Part shown: positions 51,118-59,160 of the stretch, piece after piece
Numbering within the stretch: position 1 is the stretch's first letter
Layout: each line of letters begins with the position of its first letter
Source: Bradyrhizobium sp. OK095
GTDB taxonomy: Bacteria > Pseudomonadota > Alphaproteobacteria > Rhizobiales > Xanthobacteraceae
Length of the DNA stretch: 64,000 nucleotides
Direction of reading: 5' to 3'
Assembly: GCF_900109945.1 (NCBI RefSeq)
Contig: NZ_FOBX01000016.1
Span: 1-64,000 of the forward strand
Program-made: the position numbers and the translations under genes
The notes under the pieces: model-generated
What the model was told of the DNA's origin: nothing
Databases searched by the model: none
Seen by the model: only the letters and a program-made list of their open reading frames with translations

Positions 51118-51702
51118 ATGAAAACCACGCTGCTCAAATCCGAAGACTACACCCGCTCGCCCTGGAAGAACGGCGGCGGCATCTTCACCGATATCGCGGA
51201 CGCCCATCGCGCAGGCGCGCCAGCGAAGGATTGGGACAGCCTGCTCTGGCGCTTCGCCTCCACGCCGATCGTTGCGCCCGGTCCTTTCTCCTACATGTCC
51301 GGCATCGATCGCCTCCAGATGGTCATCGCTGGACGCGGGCTAGTGCTGAGAGCGCCGGGGCAGGAGTTCGACGAGCGCGAGCCGTTCACGACCGTGCGCT
51401 TCACCGGCGAGCACGAGATCGTGACCGTGCTCGAGGCAGGTCCGGTCGAAGTCGTGAACCTGATGGCCCGGCGCGGTGCTGCGGAGATCGAGCTGATCGC
51501 GCTCAGGGAGTCCGGCGATCGGCCATTGCCGGCCGGCACGCATCTCGTTTATGCGGTTTCCGGCGATTGCAGCATTCGTCTCAATGGCGAGGATTTTGTC
51601 ATCCCGGACGGCTGCACGCTGAAGGTCGAGCTGACCGGGGCATCCGGACTGGCATTGGTTTCGGGGCTGGCCGTGTTGGGATCGATTCTGCTCATTGGTT
51701 GA
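51118..51702 (+). CDS. HutD family protein
   Basis: A 194-residue bicupin-like protein of the HutD family. The signature is the N-terminal YTRSPWKNGGGIFTDIA, followed by WDSLLWRFASTPIVAPGPFSYMSGIDR and the G-G-R strand VIAGRGLVL. HutD is linked to histidine utilisation and is thought to bind a pathway intermediate, but no other hut gene is in this window. It is transcribed towards a cyclase gene and might share its leader. No clear ribosome-binding site precedes the ATG. Confidence 0.88.
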   Translation: MKTTLLKSEDYTRSPWKNGGGIFTDIADAHRAGAPAKDWDSLLWRFASTPIVAPGPFSYMSGIDRLQMVIAGRGLVLRAPGQEFDEREPFTTVRFTGEHEIVTVLEAGPVEVVNLMARRGAAEIELIALRESGDRPLPAGTHLVYAVSGDCSIRLNGEDFVIPDGCTLKVELTGASGLALVSGLAVLGSILLIG

Positions 51703-51814
51703 GCGGCCATGGTCCCGGTCGGGCGATCGTACAATCCATGCAACTGGCCAGGTTGACGCGGCGGAGCCGGAGCACGATATCTGGCCTGATGCAGACCACC
51801 GCCCAGAACAGATC

Positions 51815-53020
51815 ATGACCACGCCCGACAAAAATCCCCCTGCCACGCTGTCCGACGGCGTCGTCCACTGGCTGACCAACGGCACGCGCGACGAGCGCTT
51901 CATCGACAACATTTTTGCCGAGATGTGCAACCGCCTCCAGCAGGCGGGCATTCCGCTCAAGCGGTCGACGCTTCACATCGTGATCCAGCACCCGCAATGG
52001 TTGGGCGCCCGTATCATGTGGTCCGACGGCATGCGCGAGGCGGAAATCTCGCGGGTCGATTTCGACGTGAGGGAGCGCTCCGAGTATATCGGCAGTGCTG
52101 CCAACGAGATGCAGGACGGTGCCGCCGAGGTGCGCGAGAATCTCGAACGCGATCCGTCGCTCGGTCGCCAGCACGCGCTCTACGACGAGATGCGCGCGAA
52201 GGGCCTTACCGACTATGTCGCATGGCCGCTCTACCACACGCTCGGCAAGCGTCATCTCGTCACCTTCGCGACCGACCGGCCCGGCGGTTTCGACGATTCG
52301 CACATCACCGCCCTGAAGAACGTGTTGCCGGTGCTGGCGCTGGTCAGCGAAATCCGCGTCAAGAACCGCCTGGCGCGAACCCTGTTGGAGACCTATGTCG
52401 GCGCCCATGCCGGCGAGCTGATCCTGGCCGGCGCCACCAGGCGCGGCACCGGCACGACGGTGCGCGCCGCGATCATGATCTGCGACCTGCGCGATTTCAC
52501 AAAAATCTCCGACAATTGGCCGCGCGACGACGTCATCGATCTCCTCAACGACTATTTCGACGCGATGTCCGAGCCGATCGCGCGCCACGGCGGCGAGATC
52601 CTGAAGTTCATCGGCGACGGGCTGCTCGCGATCTTCCCGCTCAGCCAGCCCGATGCCTGCGTGAACCTGCTGCATGCCGTGACCGAAGCACGCGAGGCGA
52701 TGGCTGGGCTGAACGCGCGAAACAACGGCACGGGCCGCGCGCCGCTGAATTACGGCATCGGCGTGCATGTCGGTGACGTCATGTACGGCAATATCGGGTC
52801 ATCGAGCCGGCTTGACTTCACGGTGATCGGCCCCGCCGTCAACATGGCCTCCCGCCTCGAGGCGCTCACCAAGCAGGTCCGCCGGCCGGTGCTGCTGTCG
52901 CGCGACTTTGCGGAGCAGGTCGCGCCGAAGTTCGAGCTGGAGCACGTCGGCAAATACGAGGTGCGCGGCTTCAGCGACCCGATCGAGCTGTTCGCGTTTC
53001 AATCGGGCGCCAAGACTTGA
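51815..53020 (+). CDS. Adenylate/guanylate cyclase with N-terminal sensor region
   Basis: A 401-residue soluble cyclase. Residues about 1-195 form a GAF-like sensor region (DERFIDNIFAEMCNRLQQAG, then VAWPLYHTLGKRHLVTFATDRPGGFDDSHI). Residues about 210-395 form the class III catalytic domain with Asp224 in MICDLRDFTK, the second metal Asp in FIGDGLLAIFP and the N/R pair in VNMASRLEAL. All catalytic residues are present. The ATG at 51815 is preferred to an in-frame GTG 40 codons upstream that lies in the HutD gene end. It would sense a cytoplasmic ligand and make cAMP or cGMP. Confidence 0.9.
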   Translation: MTTPDKNPPATLSDGVVHWLTNGTRDERFIDNIFAEMCNRLQQAGIPLKRSTLHIVIQHPQWLGARIMWSDGMREAEISRVDFDVRERSEYIGSAANEMQDGAAEVRENLERDPSLGRQHALYDEMRAKGLTDYVAWPLYHTLGKRHLVTFATDRPGGFDDSHITALKNVLPVLALVSEIRVKNRLARTLLETYVGAHAGELILAGATRRGTGTTVRAAIMICDLRDFTKISDNWPRDDVIDLLNDYFDAMSEPIARHGGEILKFIGDGLLAIFPLSQPDACVNLLHAVTEAREAMAGLNARNNGTGRAPLNYGIGVHVGDVMYGNIGSSSRLDFTVIGPAVNMASRLEALTKQVRRPVLLSRDFAEQVAPKFELEHVGKYEVRGFSDPIELFAFQSGAKT

Positions 53021-53027
53021 TCTTTTT

Positions 53028-53050
53028 GGAAAACCGCAGCGCGCTTTTCC
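53028..53050. terminator. Hairpin between convergent genes (candidate terminator)
   Basis: GGAAAA and TTTTCC pair across an 11-nt GC-rich loop in the 40-bp gap between the stops of the cyclase and LysR genes. An adjacent TTTTT on the plus strand gives a short A-run when read from the minus strand. It plausibly ends transcription from both sides, but the stem is short. Confidence 0.3.
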
Positions 53051-53060
53051 GGACCATGCT

Positions 53061-54035
53061 TCAGGCCCGTCCCCTGTGAACCGCTGCAGCAAGCTCCGGG
53101 AGTTCGACGACCGAGCGGGTTGTGACAAGATGTGACCAAAGGTCTTCCGCCCGCCGGCTGAGACGCCGCTGCGGTCGATAGATCCGGATGTCGAGATCGA
53201 CATCCAGGTCAGGCAAGCCGGTGCGGACGAGACGGCCGCGGAGGATGTCCTGATGGGTCGTGGTCAGTGGCAGCCACGCAACGCCGAGCCCGGACAAGGC
53301 CATCGATCGCAGCCCATCGGCCAGCGAGTTTTCGTAGATGCGATTGAGCTGGGGCAGGTCTGTCGCATCGGCGAGCTTCTGGTCGATGGCCCAGCCGAGT
53401 GAGCATTCGCTGCTGTAACCGAGATACGAAATCGACCGCCGCGGCCCCGGCGCCAGATCATGCAGGGGCTGGTTGTCGTTGCCGACCGCCGACAACGGCA
53501 CGAGCTTCTCTCGCCCAATGGTCAGCCACTGGCAGGTCGAGATCGACAGCGTCTTTCCGCCGGTCGCATTCAGCCGGTTGGCCTGATCCATGTAACAGAC
53601 GACGAAATCGACAGCGCCGTCGTCGAAGGCGTCGCAACATCCCGGAAGGTTGTCGGACAGGATCGTCAACCGCGTCGATCCGATCGTTGCCTGGATTTGT
53701 GGCAGCCACTTTGGAAAGAACGTCACGGACAGCAGGTGAGGGGCGGCGAAGCGCACGCTCCGCGCCGCCTGATCGTGATCTTCGCGCAGGGCACGCCTGA
53801 CGGCATTGAGCCGTCCGATGACGTCGTTTGCCGTGGCCAGCAATTGTGCTCCGGCATCGGTCAGCTCGATGGGGGATTTGCGGCGGTCGAGCAATGCCGA
53901 GCCGGCCCAGTTTTCGAGCGATTGCAGCCGGCGGCTCAGCCCGGATTGGCTGACATTCCGCAACTCGGCGGCACGCGTCAGGTTCTTGGTCTCCGCGACG
54001 GCGGCCAGATCCTCAAGCCAGCGGATATCGAGCAT
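53061..54035 (-). CDS. LysR-family transcriptional regulator
   Basis: A 324-residue regulator. The winged HTH occupies residues 1-60: MLDIRWLEDLAAVAETKNLTRAAELRNVSQSGLSRRLQSLE, written here as the usual LysR order of helix, turn and RRLQSLE wing. The C-terminal two-lobed effector domain follows from about 90. The ATG at 54035 has GGGAAGG 8 nt upstream; 40 more codons are open but run into the divergent promoter. It diverges from an amino-acid ABC operon, and a T-N11-A site lies between them, so it most likely activates that operon in response to its substrate. Confidence 0.92.
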   Translation of the reverse strand: MLDIRWLEDLAAVAETKNLTRAAELRNVSQSGLSRRLQSLENWAGSALLDRRKSPIELTDAGAQLLATANDVIGRLNAVRRALREDHDQAARSVRFAAPHLLSVTFFPKWLPQIQATIGSTRLTILSDNLPGCCDAFDDGAVDFVVCYMDQANRLNATGGKTLSISTCQWLTIGREKLVPLSAVGNDNQPLHDLAPGPRRSISYLGYSSECSLGWAIDQKLADATDLPQLNRIYENSLADGLRSMALSGLGVAWLPLTTTHQDILRGRLVRTGLPDLDVDLDIRIYRPQRRLSRRAEDLWSHLVTTRSVVELPELAAAVHRGRA

Positions 54036-54094
54036 GATTGTAGCCTTCCCGCGATCTCTCGTGGTGAGCACGATAGCCGGTTTTCTCCGATCAG

Positions 54095-54115
54095 CCGATG
54101 CAAATTCCGCATCGG
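54095..54115. promoter_or_regulatory. LysR-type T-N11-A binding site
   Basis: CCGATGC-AAATTCC-GCATCGG is a perfect 7-bp inverted repeat with a 7-nt spacer, containing the GAT-N11-ATC form of the LysR consensus. It is centred 70 bp upstream of the LysR start codon and about 92 bp upstream of the binding protein start, the expected place for a LysR recognition site. Confidence 0.65.
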
Positions 54116-54196
54116 ATCCCCGCGCATTCGCATTGGAAATATCCGGTATCCGCAAAGTAGCGTGCTGGCGGGCTGAGCGACTGGAAGGGACATCCG

Positions 54197-55102
54197 ATGA
54201 GACTGGGCAAATTCGGCATCATGAGAATGGCATCGATCGCGCTGACGGCGAGCTTGGTCGCGGTGGCCTCCGCAGAGCCGCTCCCCGCGCAGCAAGGGCC
54301 CGGCAACAGCGTCATTCTCAAACGCATCCTGGAGCGTGGCGCGATCGACATCGGCCATCGCGAGGCCTCGGTGCCGTTCTCCTACATCAACGATGAGCAA
54401 AAAGTGGACGGCTATTCCGTCGACCTCTGCATGAAGGTGGTCGATGCCGTGAGGCAGCGGCTGAACAAGCCGGATCTCAAAGTGACGTTCACGTCGATCA
54501 ACGTGACCAACCGCATCCCGCTGGTGACCAACGGAACAATCGACCTCGAATGTGGGACCACGTCGAATTTTCTGACGCGTCAAGAGCAGGTCGAGTTCTC
54601 GCCGATCTATTACGTTACGGGCACGCAATTGCTCGTGAAAGCAGCATCCGCAGTCAAGGAAATCGAGGACCTCAAAGGTCGGCGCGTTGCCGCCCTGCAG
54701 GGTTCGTCGAACGAGGCTGCCGTCCGCAAGCTCAACGACGAGAAGGCGCTCGGCGTCCAGCTTGTTTATGTGAAAGATCTCCCCGAGGGCGCACTCCTGG
54801 TCGAGAACGACCGTGTCGACGCGTTCGTCGCCGACGGCGTGCAGATCAAGGTCTACGCCGCCACCAAGGCGAGACCGGCAGGCTCGCTTGCGGTCGTCGG
54901 TCGCCTGCTCACCTACGACCCCTATAGCGCGATGATGCAGCGCGGCGACCAGGACTTCGCGTTGCTGGTGCGGGCGGCCTTTGCCGACGCCTTCCGGTCG
55001 GGAGAGGCCGAAAAGATCTACGCCAAATGGTTCGACCCGCTCGGCCTGAAAATCGAGGGCGAGCTGTTGGCCGCCTTCCGGGTTCAGGCCCTGCCGCGCT
55101 GA
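54197..55102 (+). CDS. Amino-acid ABC transporter substrate-binding protein (GltI-like)
   Basis: A 301-residue periplasmic binding protein of the SBP_bac_3 class, close in layout to the glutamate/aspartate receptor GltI. The signal peptide is MRLGKFGIMRMASIALTAS, cleaved near ASA. The core shows VPFSYINDEQKVDGYSVDLCMKV, NGTIDLECGTTSNF (where GltI-type proteins bind the dicarboxylate) and VKDLPEGALLVENDRVDAFV. GGAAGGGAC precedes the ATG. It heads the operon of two permeases, RidA and an aminotransferase. Confidence 0.92.
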   Translation: MRLGKFGIMRMASIALTASLVAVASAEPLPAQQGPGNSVILKRILERGAIDIGHREASVPFSYINDEQKVDGYSVDLCMKVVDAVRQRLNKPDLKVTFTSINVTNRIPLVTNGTIDLECGTTSNFLTRQEQVEFSPIYYVTGTQLLVKAASAVKEIEDLKGRRVAALQGSSNEAAVRKLNDEKALGVQLVYVKDLPEGALLVENDRVDAFVADGVQIKVYAATKARPAGSLAVVGRLLTYDPYSAMMQRGDQDFALLVRAAFADAFRSGEAEKIYAKWFDPLGLKIEGELLAAFRVQALPR

Positions 55103-55164
55103 ACGTTCGATCTTTCCTCAACCGGGCCCGCTTGCGATCGGGTCCGCCTGTCGAGCGGCGCCAG

Positions 55165-55881
55165 ATGCAATACCGGTGGAACTGGAACGTCCTGTTCGTC
55201 GAGCCTTATTTCGGGTGGCTCCTCGCTGGCGTGACATGGACACTTCTCGTTGCCGGAGCGGCATGGATCGTCGCGCTCGCAATCGGCTGCGCCGTTGGTG
55301 TGCTAAGCACGCTGCCGAGCCGGATTTGCCGCGCCATCGCCTCGGCCTATGTGGATGTGTTCCGCAACATCCCTCTGCTGCTCCAATTGTTCCTCTGGTA
55401 CTTCGTGCTGCCCGAGCTGCTACCCGCCGGCTTCGGATTATGGGTCAAGCGCGACCTGCCGATGCCCGAATACTGGTTCTCCGTCGCCGGGCTCGGCTGC
55501 TTCACCGCTGCGCGCATTGCCGAGCAGGTCCGCGCCGGCATTGAATCGATCGGCGTCGGGCAGCGTATGGCGGCGGCGGCCATGGGCTTCACCACCGCGC
55601 AGACCTATCGCTACATTCTCCTGCCCCTTGCTGCGCGCAACGTGCTGCCGCCATTGACGTCGGAAGCCCTCAACATCATCAAGAATTCCTCGCTCGCATT
55701 GACCATCGGGGTTTTGGAGCTGACTGGCCAGAGCCGCCAGATCGAGGCCAATACGTTCCAGGGGATCGAGGCCCTGACGGCCGCGACCATCATCTATGTC
55801 ATGCTGACGCTCTGCGTGATCGTCGGGATGCGCGTCGTCGAAAGGCGGGTCGCGATCCCCGGGACGCTGGGACGCGGCTGA
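55165..55881 (+). CDS. Amino-acid ABC transporter permease (GltJ-like)
   Basis: A 238-residue HisMQ-family permease. The N-terminal NWNVLFVEPYFGWLLAGVTWTLLV, the family signature FRNIPLLLQLFLWYFVLPEL and the EAA-type loop MAAAAMGFTTAQTYRYILLPLA are clear. The ATG at 55165 begins the conserved part; 46 further upstream codons run into the binding protein gene and are not permease-like. It pairs with the next permease to form the membrane channel. Confidence 0.9.
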   Translation: MQYRWNWNVLFVEPYFGWLLAGVTWTLLVAGAAWIVALAIGCAVGVLSTLPSRICRAIASAYVDVFRNIPLLLQLFLWYFVLPELLPAGFGLWVKRDLPMPEYWFSVAGLGCFTAARIAEQVRAGIESIGVGQRMAAAAMGFTTAQTYRYILLPLAARNVLPPLTSEALNIIKNSSLALTIGVLELTGQSRQIEANTFQGIEALTAATIIYVMLTLCVIVGMRVVERRVAIPGTLGRG

Positions 55882-55883
55882 CC

Positions 55884-56543
55884 ATGCGAAACCTCGATTG
55901 GAGCGCCGTGGTTCATGCCTGGCCATTTCTTTGGCAGGGATTGCAAACCAGTTTTGTCCTGGTGGCGCTGGCGATGGCGGGCGGCATCCTGCTCGGGACG
56001 ATGATCGCAATTGTACGCCTGTCGGCGTCGCGGCCGATCGCTGTGGTCGCGGCCGGTTATGTCAACGGCTTGCGCTCTGTCCCGCTGATCATGGTGATCT
56101 TCTGGTTCTATCTGCTGGTGCCGCTGTTCATCGGGCGGCCGGTCGGGGCGTTCACGTCCGCGCTCATCGCATTCACTCTGTTCGAGGCGGCCTACTATTC
56201 CGAGATCATGCGCGCCGGCATCAACGGCATCTCCCGGGGGCAGATGGCCGCAGCGCTGGCGATCGGCATGAGCCGGATGCAGGCCTATCGCTACGTGGTC
56301 CTGCCGCAAGCTTTGCGCCGCATGACGCCCATCCTGCTCACGCAGAGCATCGCCCTGTTCCAGGATAGCTCGCTGGTCTATGTCATCGGCCTTCACGACT
56401 TCATGACGTCGGTTGGCATCGTCGCCAATCGGGAGGCGCGTTTGATCGAATTCTATCTGTTTGCGGCCCTCGTCTATTTCGCGATCTGCTTCTCGGCATC
56501 TCGCGTCGTGAAGCGGCTTCAGCGCCGGATGGCCGCCGCATGA
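55884..56543 (+). CDS. Amino-acid ABC transporter permease (GltK-like)
   Basis: A 219-residue second permease of the same family: WPFLWQGLQTSFVLVALAMAGG, VNGLRSVPLIMVIFWFYLLVP and the EAA loop MAAALAIGMSRMQAYRYVVLPQAL. It starts 2 bp after the stop of the first permease. No ATP-binding protein gene follows, so the ATPase must be supplied from elsewhere, for instance by the GlnQ-type subunit encoded at 2379-3110 or another copy. Confidence 0.92.
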   Translation: MRNLDWSAVVHAWPFLWQGLQTSFVLVALAMAGGILLGTMIAIVRLSASRPIAVVAAGYVNGLRSVPLIMVIFWFYLLVPLFIGRPVGAFTSALIAFTLFEAAYYSEIMRAGINGISRGQMAAALAIGMSRMQAYRYVVLPQALRRMTPILLTQSIALFQDSSLVYVIGLHDFMTSVGIVANREARLIEFYLFAALVYFAICFSASRVVKRLQRRMAAA

Positions 56544-56628
56544 CGCGTGGCCGGGCGATCGGGGTTGTGACGCCCGCGCGGGCCAAGTAATTTCTGTCGA
56601 AGATCCCAAATCACTGAAAGAGACGACC

Positions 56629-57066
56629 ATGAACACTAATCTTCCAAAGACCAATGCGCCGGGCGGCGACTACGTGCCGGTCGTCGTTCACGGCGGAGTT
56701 GCCTATGTCAGCGGGCAATTGCCGCGCCGTGGCGATGAACTCCTGTTCAAGGGCAAGGTGGGGACTGAGGTCGATCTCGCGACGGCGCAGCGTGCCGCTG
56801 CCGTCTGCGCCGAACTGTGCCTCGCTGCGCTTGCGGAAGCCGTCGGTGGGCTCGACCGGGTCGAGCAGATTCTCCGGATCACCGGCTACGTCGCGTCCGC
56901 GCCCGGATTCGCACAACAGTCGCAGGTCATGAATGGCGCCTCGGAAGTCTTGGTCGCGCATCTCGGCAGCAGAGGCCGGCATGCGCGGACGTCAGTCGGC
57001 GTGGCCGAACTTCCGCGCGGCGCCCCGGTCGAGATCGACCTCATCGCGGCAATCCGGGCCGGATAA
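56629..57066 (+). CDS. RidA family protein
   Basis: A 145-residue YjgF/RidA-like protein. GGVAYVSGQLPRRGDELLFKGKVG, ITGYVASAPGFAQQSQVMNGASEVLVAHLG and the ending RGAPVEIDLIAAI match the family, including the Arg of ARTSVGVAELPRG that binds the carboxylate. RidA enzymes deaminate reactive 2-aminoacrylate-type enamines made by PLP enzymes. It lies directly before a PLP aminotransferase gene whose start overlaps its stop, fitting a detoxifying partnership. Confidence 0.92.
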   Translation: MNTNLPKTNAPGGDYVPVVVHGGVAYVSGQLPRRGDELLFKGKVGTEVDLATAQRAAAVCAELCLAALAEAVGGLDRVEQILRITGYVASAPGFAQQSQVMNGASEVLVAHLGSRGRHARTSVGVAELPRGAPVEIDLIAAIRAG

Positions 57067-58259
57067 TGATCTCCCGGGAGTCGGTGCGACATCCACCTGC
57101 GGCAGAGGGCGGGGGAGGCGCCTTCACGCATCTGAACGCCGCGGGGGCCGGTCTGATGCCCGCGAGCGTGGTCGCAGCAATCAAGTCCCACCTCGATCTC
57201 GAGGCGCGACGCGGCGTGCACTGGGCGGCGGCCGATGCGAGCGACGCCATTGAAGAGACGCGTATCCTGGCGGCCCGCCTGATGGGCGTGGCCCCGACCC
57301 ATCTTGCCTTCGGCGAGCAGGCGAGCCGGCTCTGGGCGCTTGCTTTTGCATCGATGCCGCTCGGACGCGGCGATCGCATCCTGATCGCACGGAACGACTG
57401 GGGCGGGAATGTTCTGAATGCCCTGCGGCGTGCGGCAGCAGTCGGAGCGGAGGTGGTCAGACTGCCCATGACCGGAGCGGGAATCATCGACGTCGAGCAA
57501 GCCGCCGCACTGGTCGATGAGCGCACGGTTGCGATCTGTGCTTCGGCCGTTGCCAGCAGTTTTGGAATGCGCCAGCCGGTCGAAGCGCTTGGTGCCCTTT
57601 CACGACCGGATACCTGCCTCTATTTCGTCGATGGCGCGCAAGCCATCGGTCAGTTCGAGCTGACGCTGCCGGGGGCCTCTGCGGACATCATGGTCGCGCC
57701 CGGCCGGAAGTGGCTCAGGGGTGGGCGTGGTCAGGCCATGATGGCGCTGTCGGATCGGGCGCTGCGTCGTCTGGCCCAGCCGGTCATCGTCGACCAGAGC
57801 GCCGGCACATGGTGTCCGGATGACAGCTTCCTGTCGCGGGAGGATGCGCGACGCTTCGAGGCGTGGGAGTTTTCCGCTGCCGGTCGTCTTGGGTTGCGGG
57901 CATCTTTTCAAGAGCTGGATCGTATCGGCCTTGCGAATGTCCGCGCCCACAACAGCGAACAGCTGCGCCGTCTGGGCGCGAACCTGCGCAGTGTCCCCGG
58001 TCTTACGGTGTTCGAGGACGAGGAGGCCGGCGCGGCATTCCTGACCTTCCAACATGCGTTTGTGCCCGCGGATGACATTGTGGGAGAGATGGCAATGCGC
58101 GGCATCGCGATCGCGTCCGTGGCCCTCGACTATGCACGATGGGAGCTCGAAGCGCGAGGCCTCGAGAGGATTGTGCGTGTGGCACCTCATGTCTACTCGT
58201 CGGACGACGATATCGGGCGATTCACCGAAGAGCTCGGGCGTCTCGTGAAGCGGGTTTGA
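57066..58259 (+). CDS. PLP-dependent aminotransferase class V-fold protein
   Basis: A 397-residue fold-type I PLP enzyme. The N-terminal FTHLNAAGAGLMPASVVAAI and GEQASRLWALAFAS are the class V pattern; VDGAQAIGQFEL provides the PLP-stacking Asp-Gly-Ala and APGRKWLRGGRGQAMM the Schiff-base Lys. Cysteine desulfurase/isopenicillin-epimerase-like enzymes share this fold, so the reaction (transamination, epimerisation or desulfuration) is open. Its ATG overlaps the RidA TAA (TAATG). It probably acts on the amino acid imported by the upstream transporter. Confidence 0.87.
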   Translation: MISRESVRHPPAAEGGGGAFTHLNAAGAGLMPASVVAAIKSHLDLEARRGVHWAAADASDAIEETRILAARLMGVAPTHLAFGEQASRLWALAFASMPLGRGDRILIARNDWGGNVLNALRRAAAVGAEVVRLPMTGAGIIDVEQAAALVDERTVAICASAVASSFGMRQPVEALGALSRPDTCLYFVDGAQAIGQFELTLPGASADIMVAPGRKWLRGGRGQAMMALSDRALRRLAQPVIVDQSAGTWCPDDSFLSREDARRFEAWEFSAAGRLGLRASFQELDRIGLANVRAHNSEQLRRLGANLRSVPGLTVFEDEEAGAAFLTFQHAFVPADDIVGEMAMRGIAIASVALDYARWELEARGLERIVRVAPHVYSSDDDIGRFTEELGRLVKRV

Positions 58260-58362
58260 GATCGAGCTGGCCGATCTGCGCACGCTGTTGCCAACGCGCG
58301 AACGTCCAACTACGCTCCGTCTCAGGTTCGCCAAAAATGGTCCAGCGATTGGCCGTACATTC

Positions 58363-59160
58363 ATGCCCAAATTCCTTCGCATCGGCCTGCATCAGTCGAA
58401 CGTATCGGGATACACGTCCAAAGCATGGTGCGTCAGGCGGGTCGGCTCGGCGGTGTTCCTGAAGTGGGGCGCCGTGGAGGTCCAGGGCGCGGGGAGCGGG
58501 CGAAAGGTCCATTGGACGCGGCTGCCGCAGGAGAAGACGATCCGCTGCCGCACCGCGGCGCGTGCCCAGGACTACGCAAAGGCCGCGATCGCGCGGCGAC
58601 GCAGTCATCGCTACGAACCGCTAACCGGGGCGATTGCGAACAGGCGCCCGTCCGCCGAGCCCAGCGCCAGCCTCAAGCAGGCATTCGCCACCATCCTGAT
58701 CGTCGATATCGTCGGCTCCACCGCCAAAGCCGCAAAACTCGGCGATGCGCGCTGGACCAAGGTGATGGGCCATTATTACGCCGCGGTTCGTAAAGAACTG
58801 AAGAGTTTACGCGGCAAGGAAGTCGTCACGACCGGCGACGGCGTGGTCGCGACATTCAAGCTGCCGGCCGCCGGAATCAGTTGCGCGACCTCGATTCAAA
58901 AGGCCGTGCGCACGCTGGGCCTCGAGATCCGGGTGGCGCTGCACGCGGGCGAGTACACCATCAGCGGTGGCGAAATGGTCGGCCTCGCCTTTCACATCGT
59001 CACGCGCGTCGCCGCCAAGGCGCGCGCCGGCGAAGTTCTGGTGTCGAGCGCGGTCAAGGACCTGATGAAGACACAGTCCACGATCCGCTTCAGGGATCAT
59101 GGCAGCCATCAGCTCAAGGGCGTGCCGGAGCGGTGGCGGCTGTATCGGTTGGAGGGTTAG
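58363..59160 (+). CDS. Adenylate/guanylate cyclase with WGR-like N-terminal domain
   Basis: A 265-residue soluble protein. Residues about 1-90 resemble a WGR domain (KAWCVRRVGSAVFLKWGAVEVQG, ending YAKAAIARRRSHRYEPL), a nucleic-acid-binding module of PARP and SplT-type proteins. Residues about 108-265 form a class III cyclase with Asp115 in LIVDIVGSTAK, the second Asp in VTTGDGVVATFK and an HIVTRVAAKA segment in which His replaces the usual Asn before the retained Arg. Activity may therefore be altered. The ATG at 58363 begins the conserved part; a TTG 25 codons upstream is less likely. It converges on the TPR protein gene and overlaps its end by 4 bp. Confidence 0.85.
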   Translation: MPKFLRIGLHQSNVSGYTSKAWCVRRVGSAVFLKWGAVEVQGAGSGRKVHWTRLPQEKTIRCRTAARAQDYAKAAIARRRSHRYEPLTGAIANRRPSAEPSASLKQAFATILIVDIVGSTAKAAKLGDARWTKVMGHYYAAVRKELKSLRGKEVVTTGDGVVATFKLPAAGISCATSIQKAVRTLGLEIRVALHAGEYTISGGEMVGLAFHIVTRVAAKARAGEVLVSSAVKDLMKTQSTIRFRDHGSHQLKGVPERWRLYRLEG

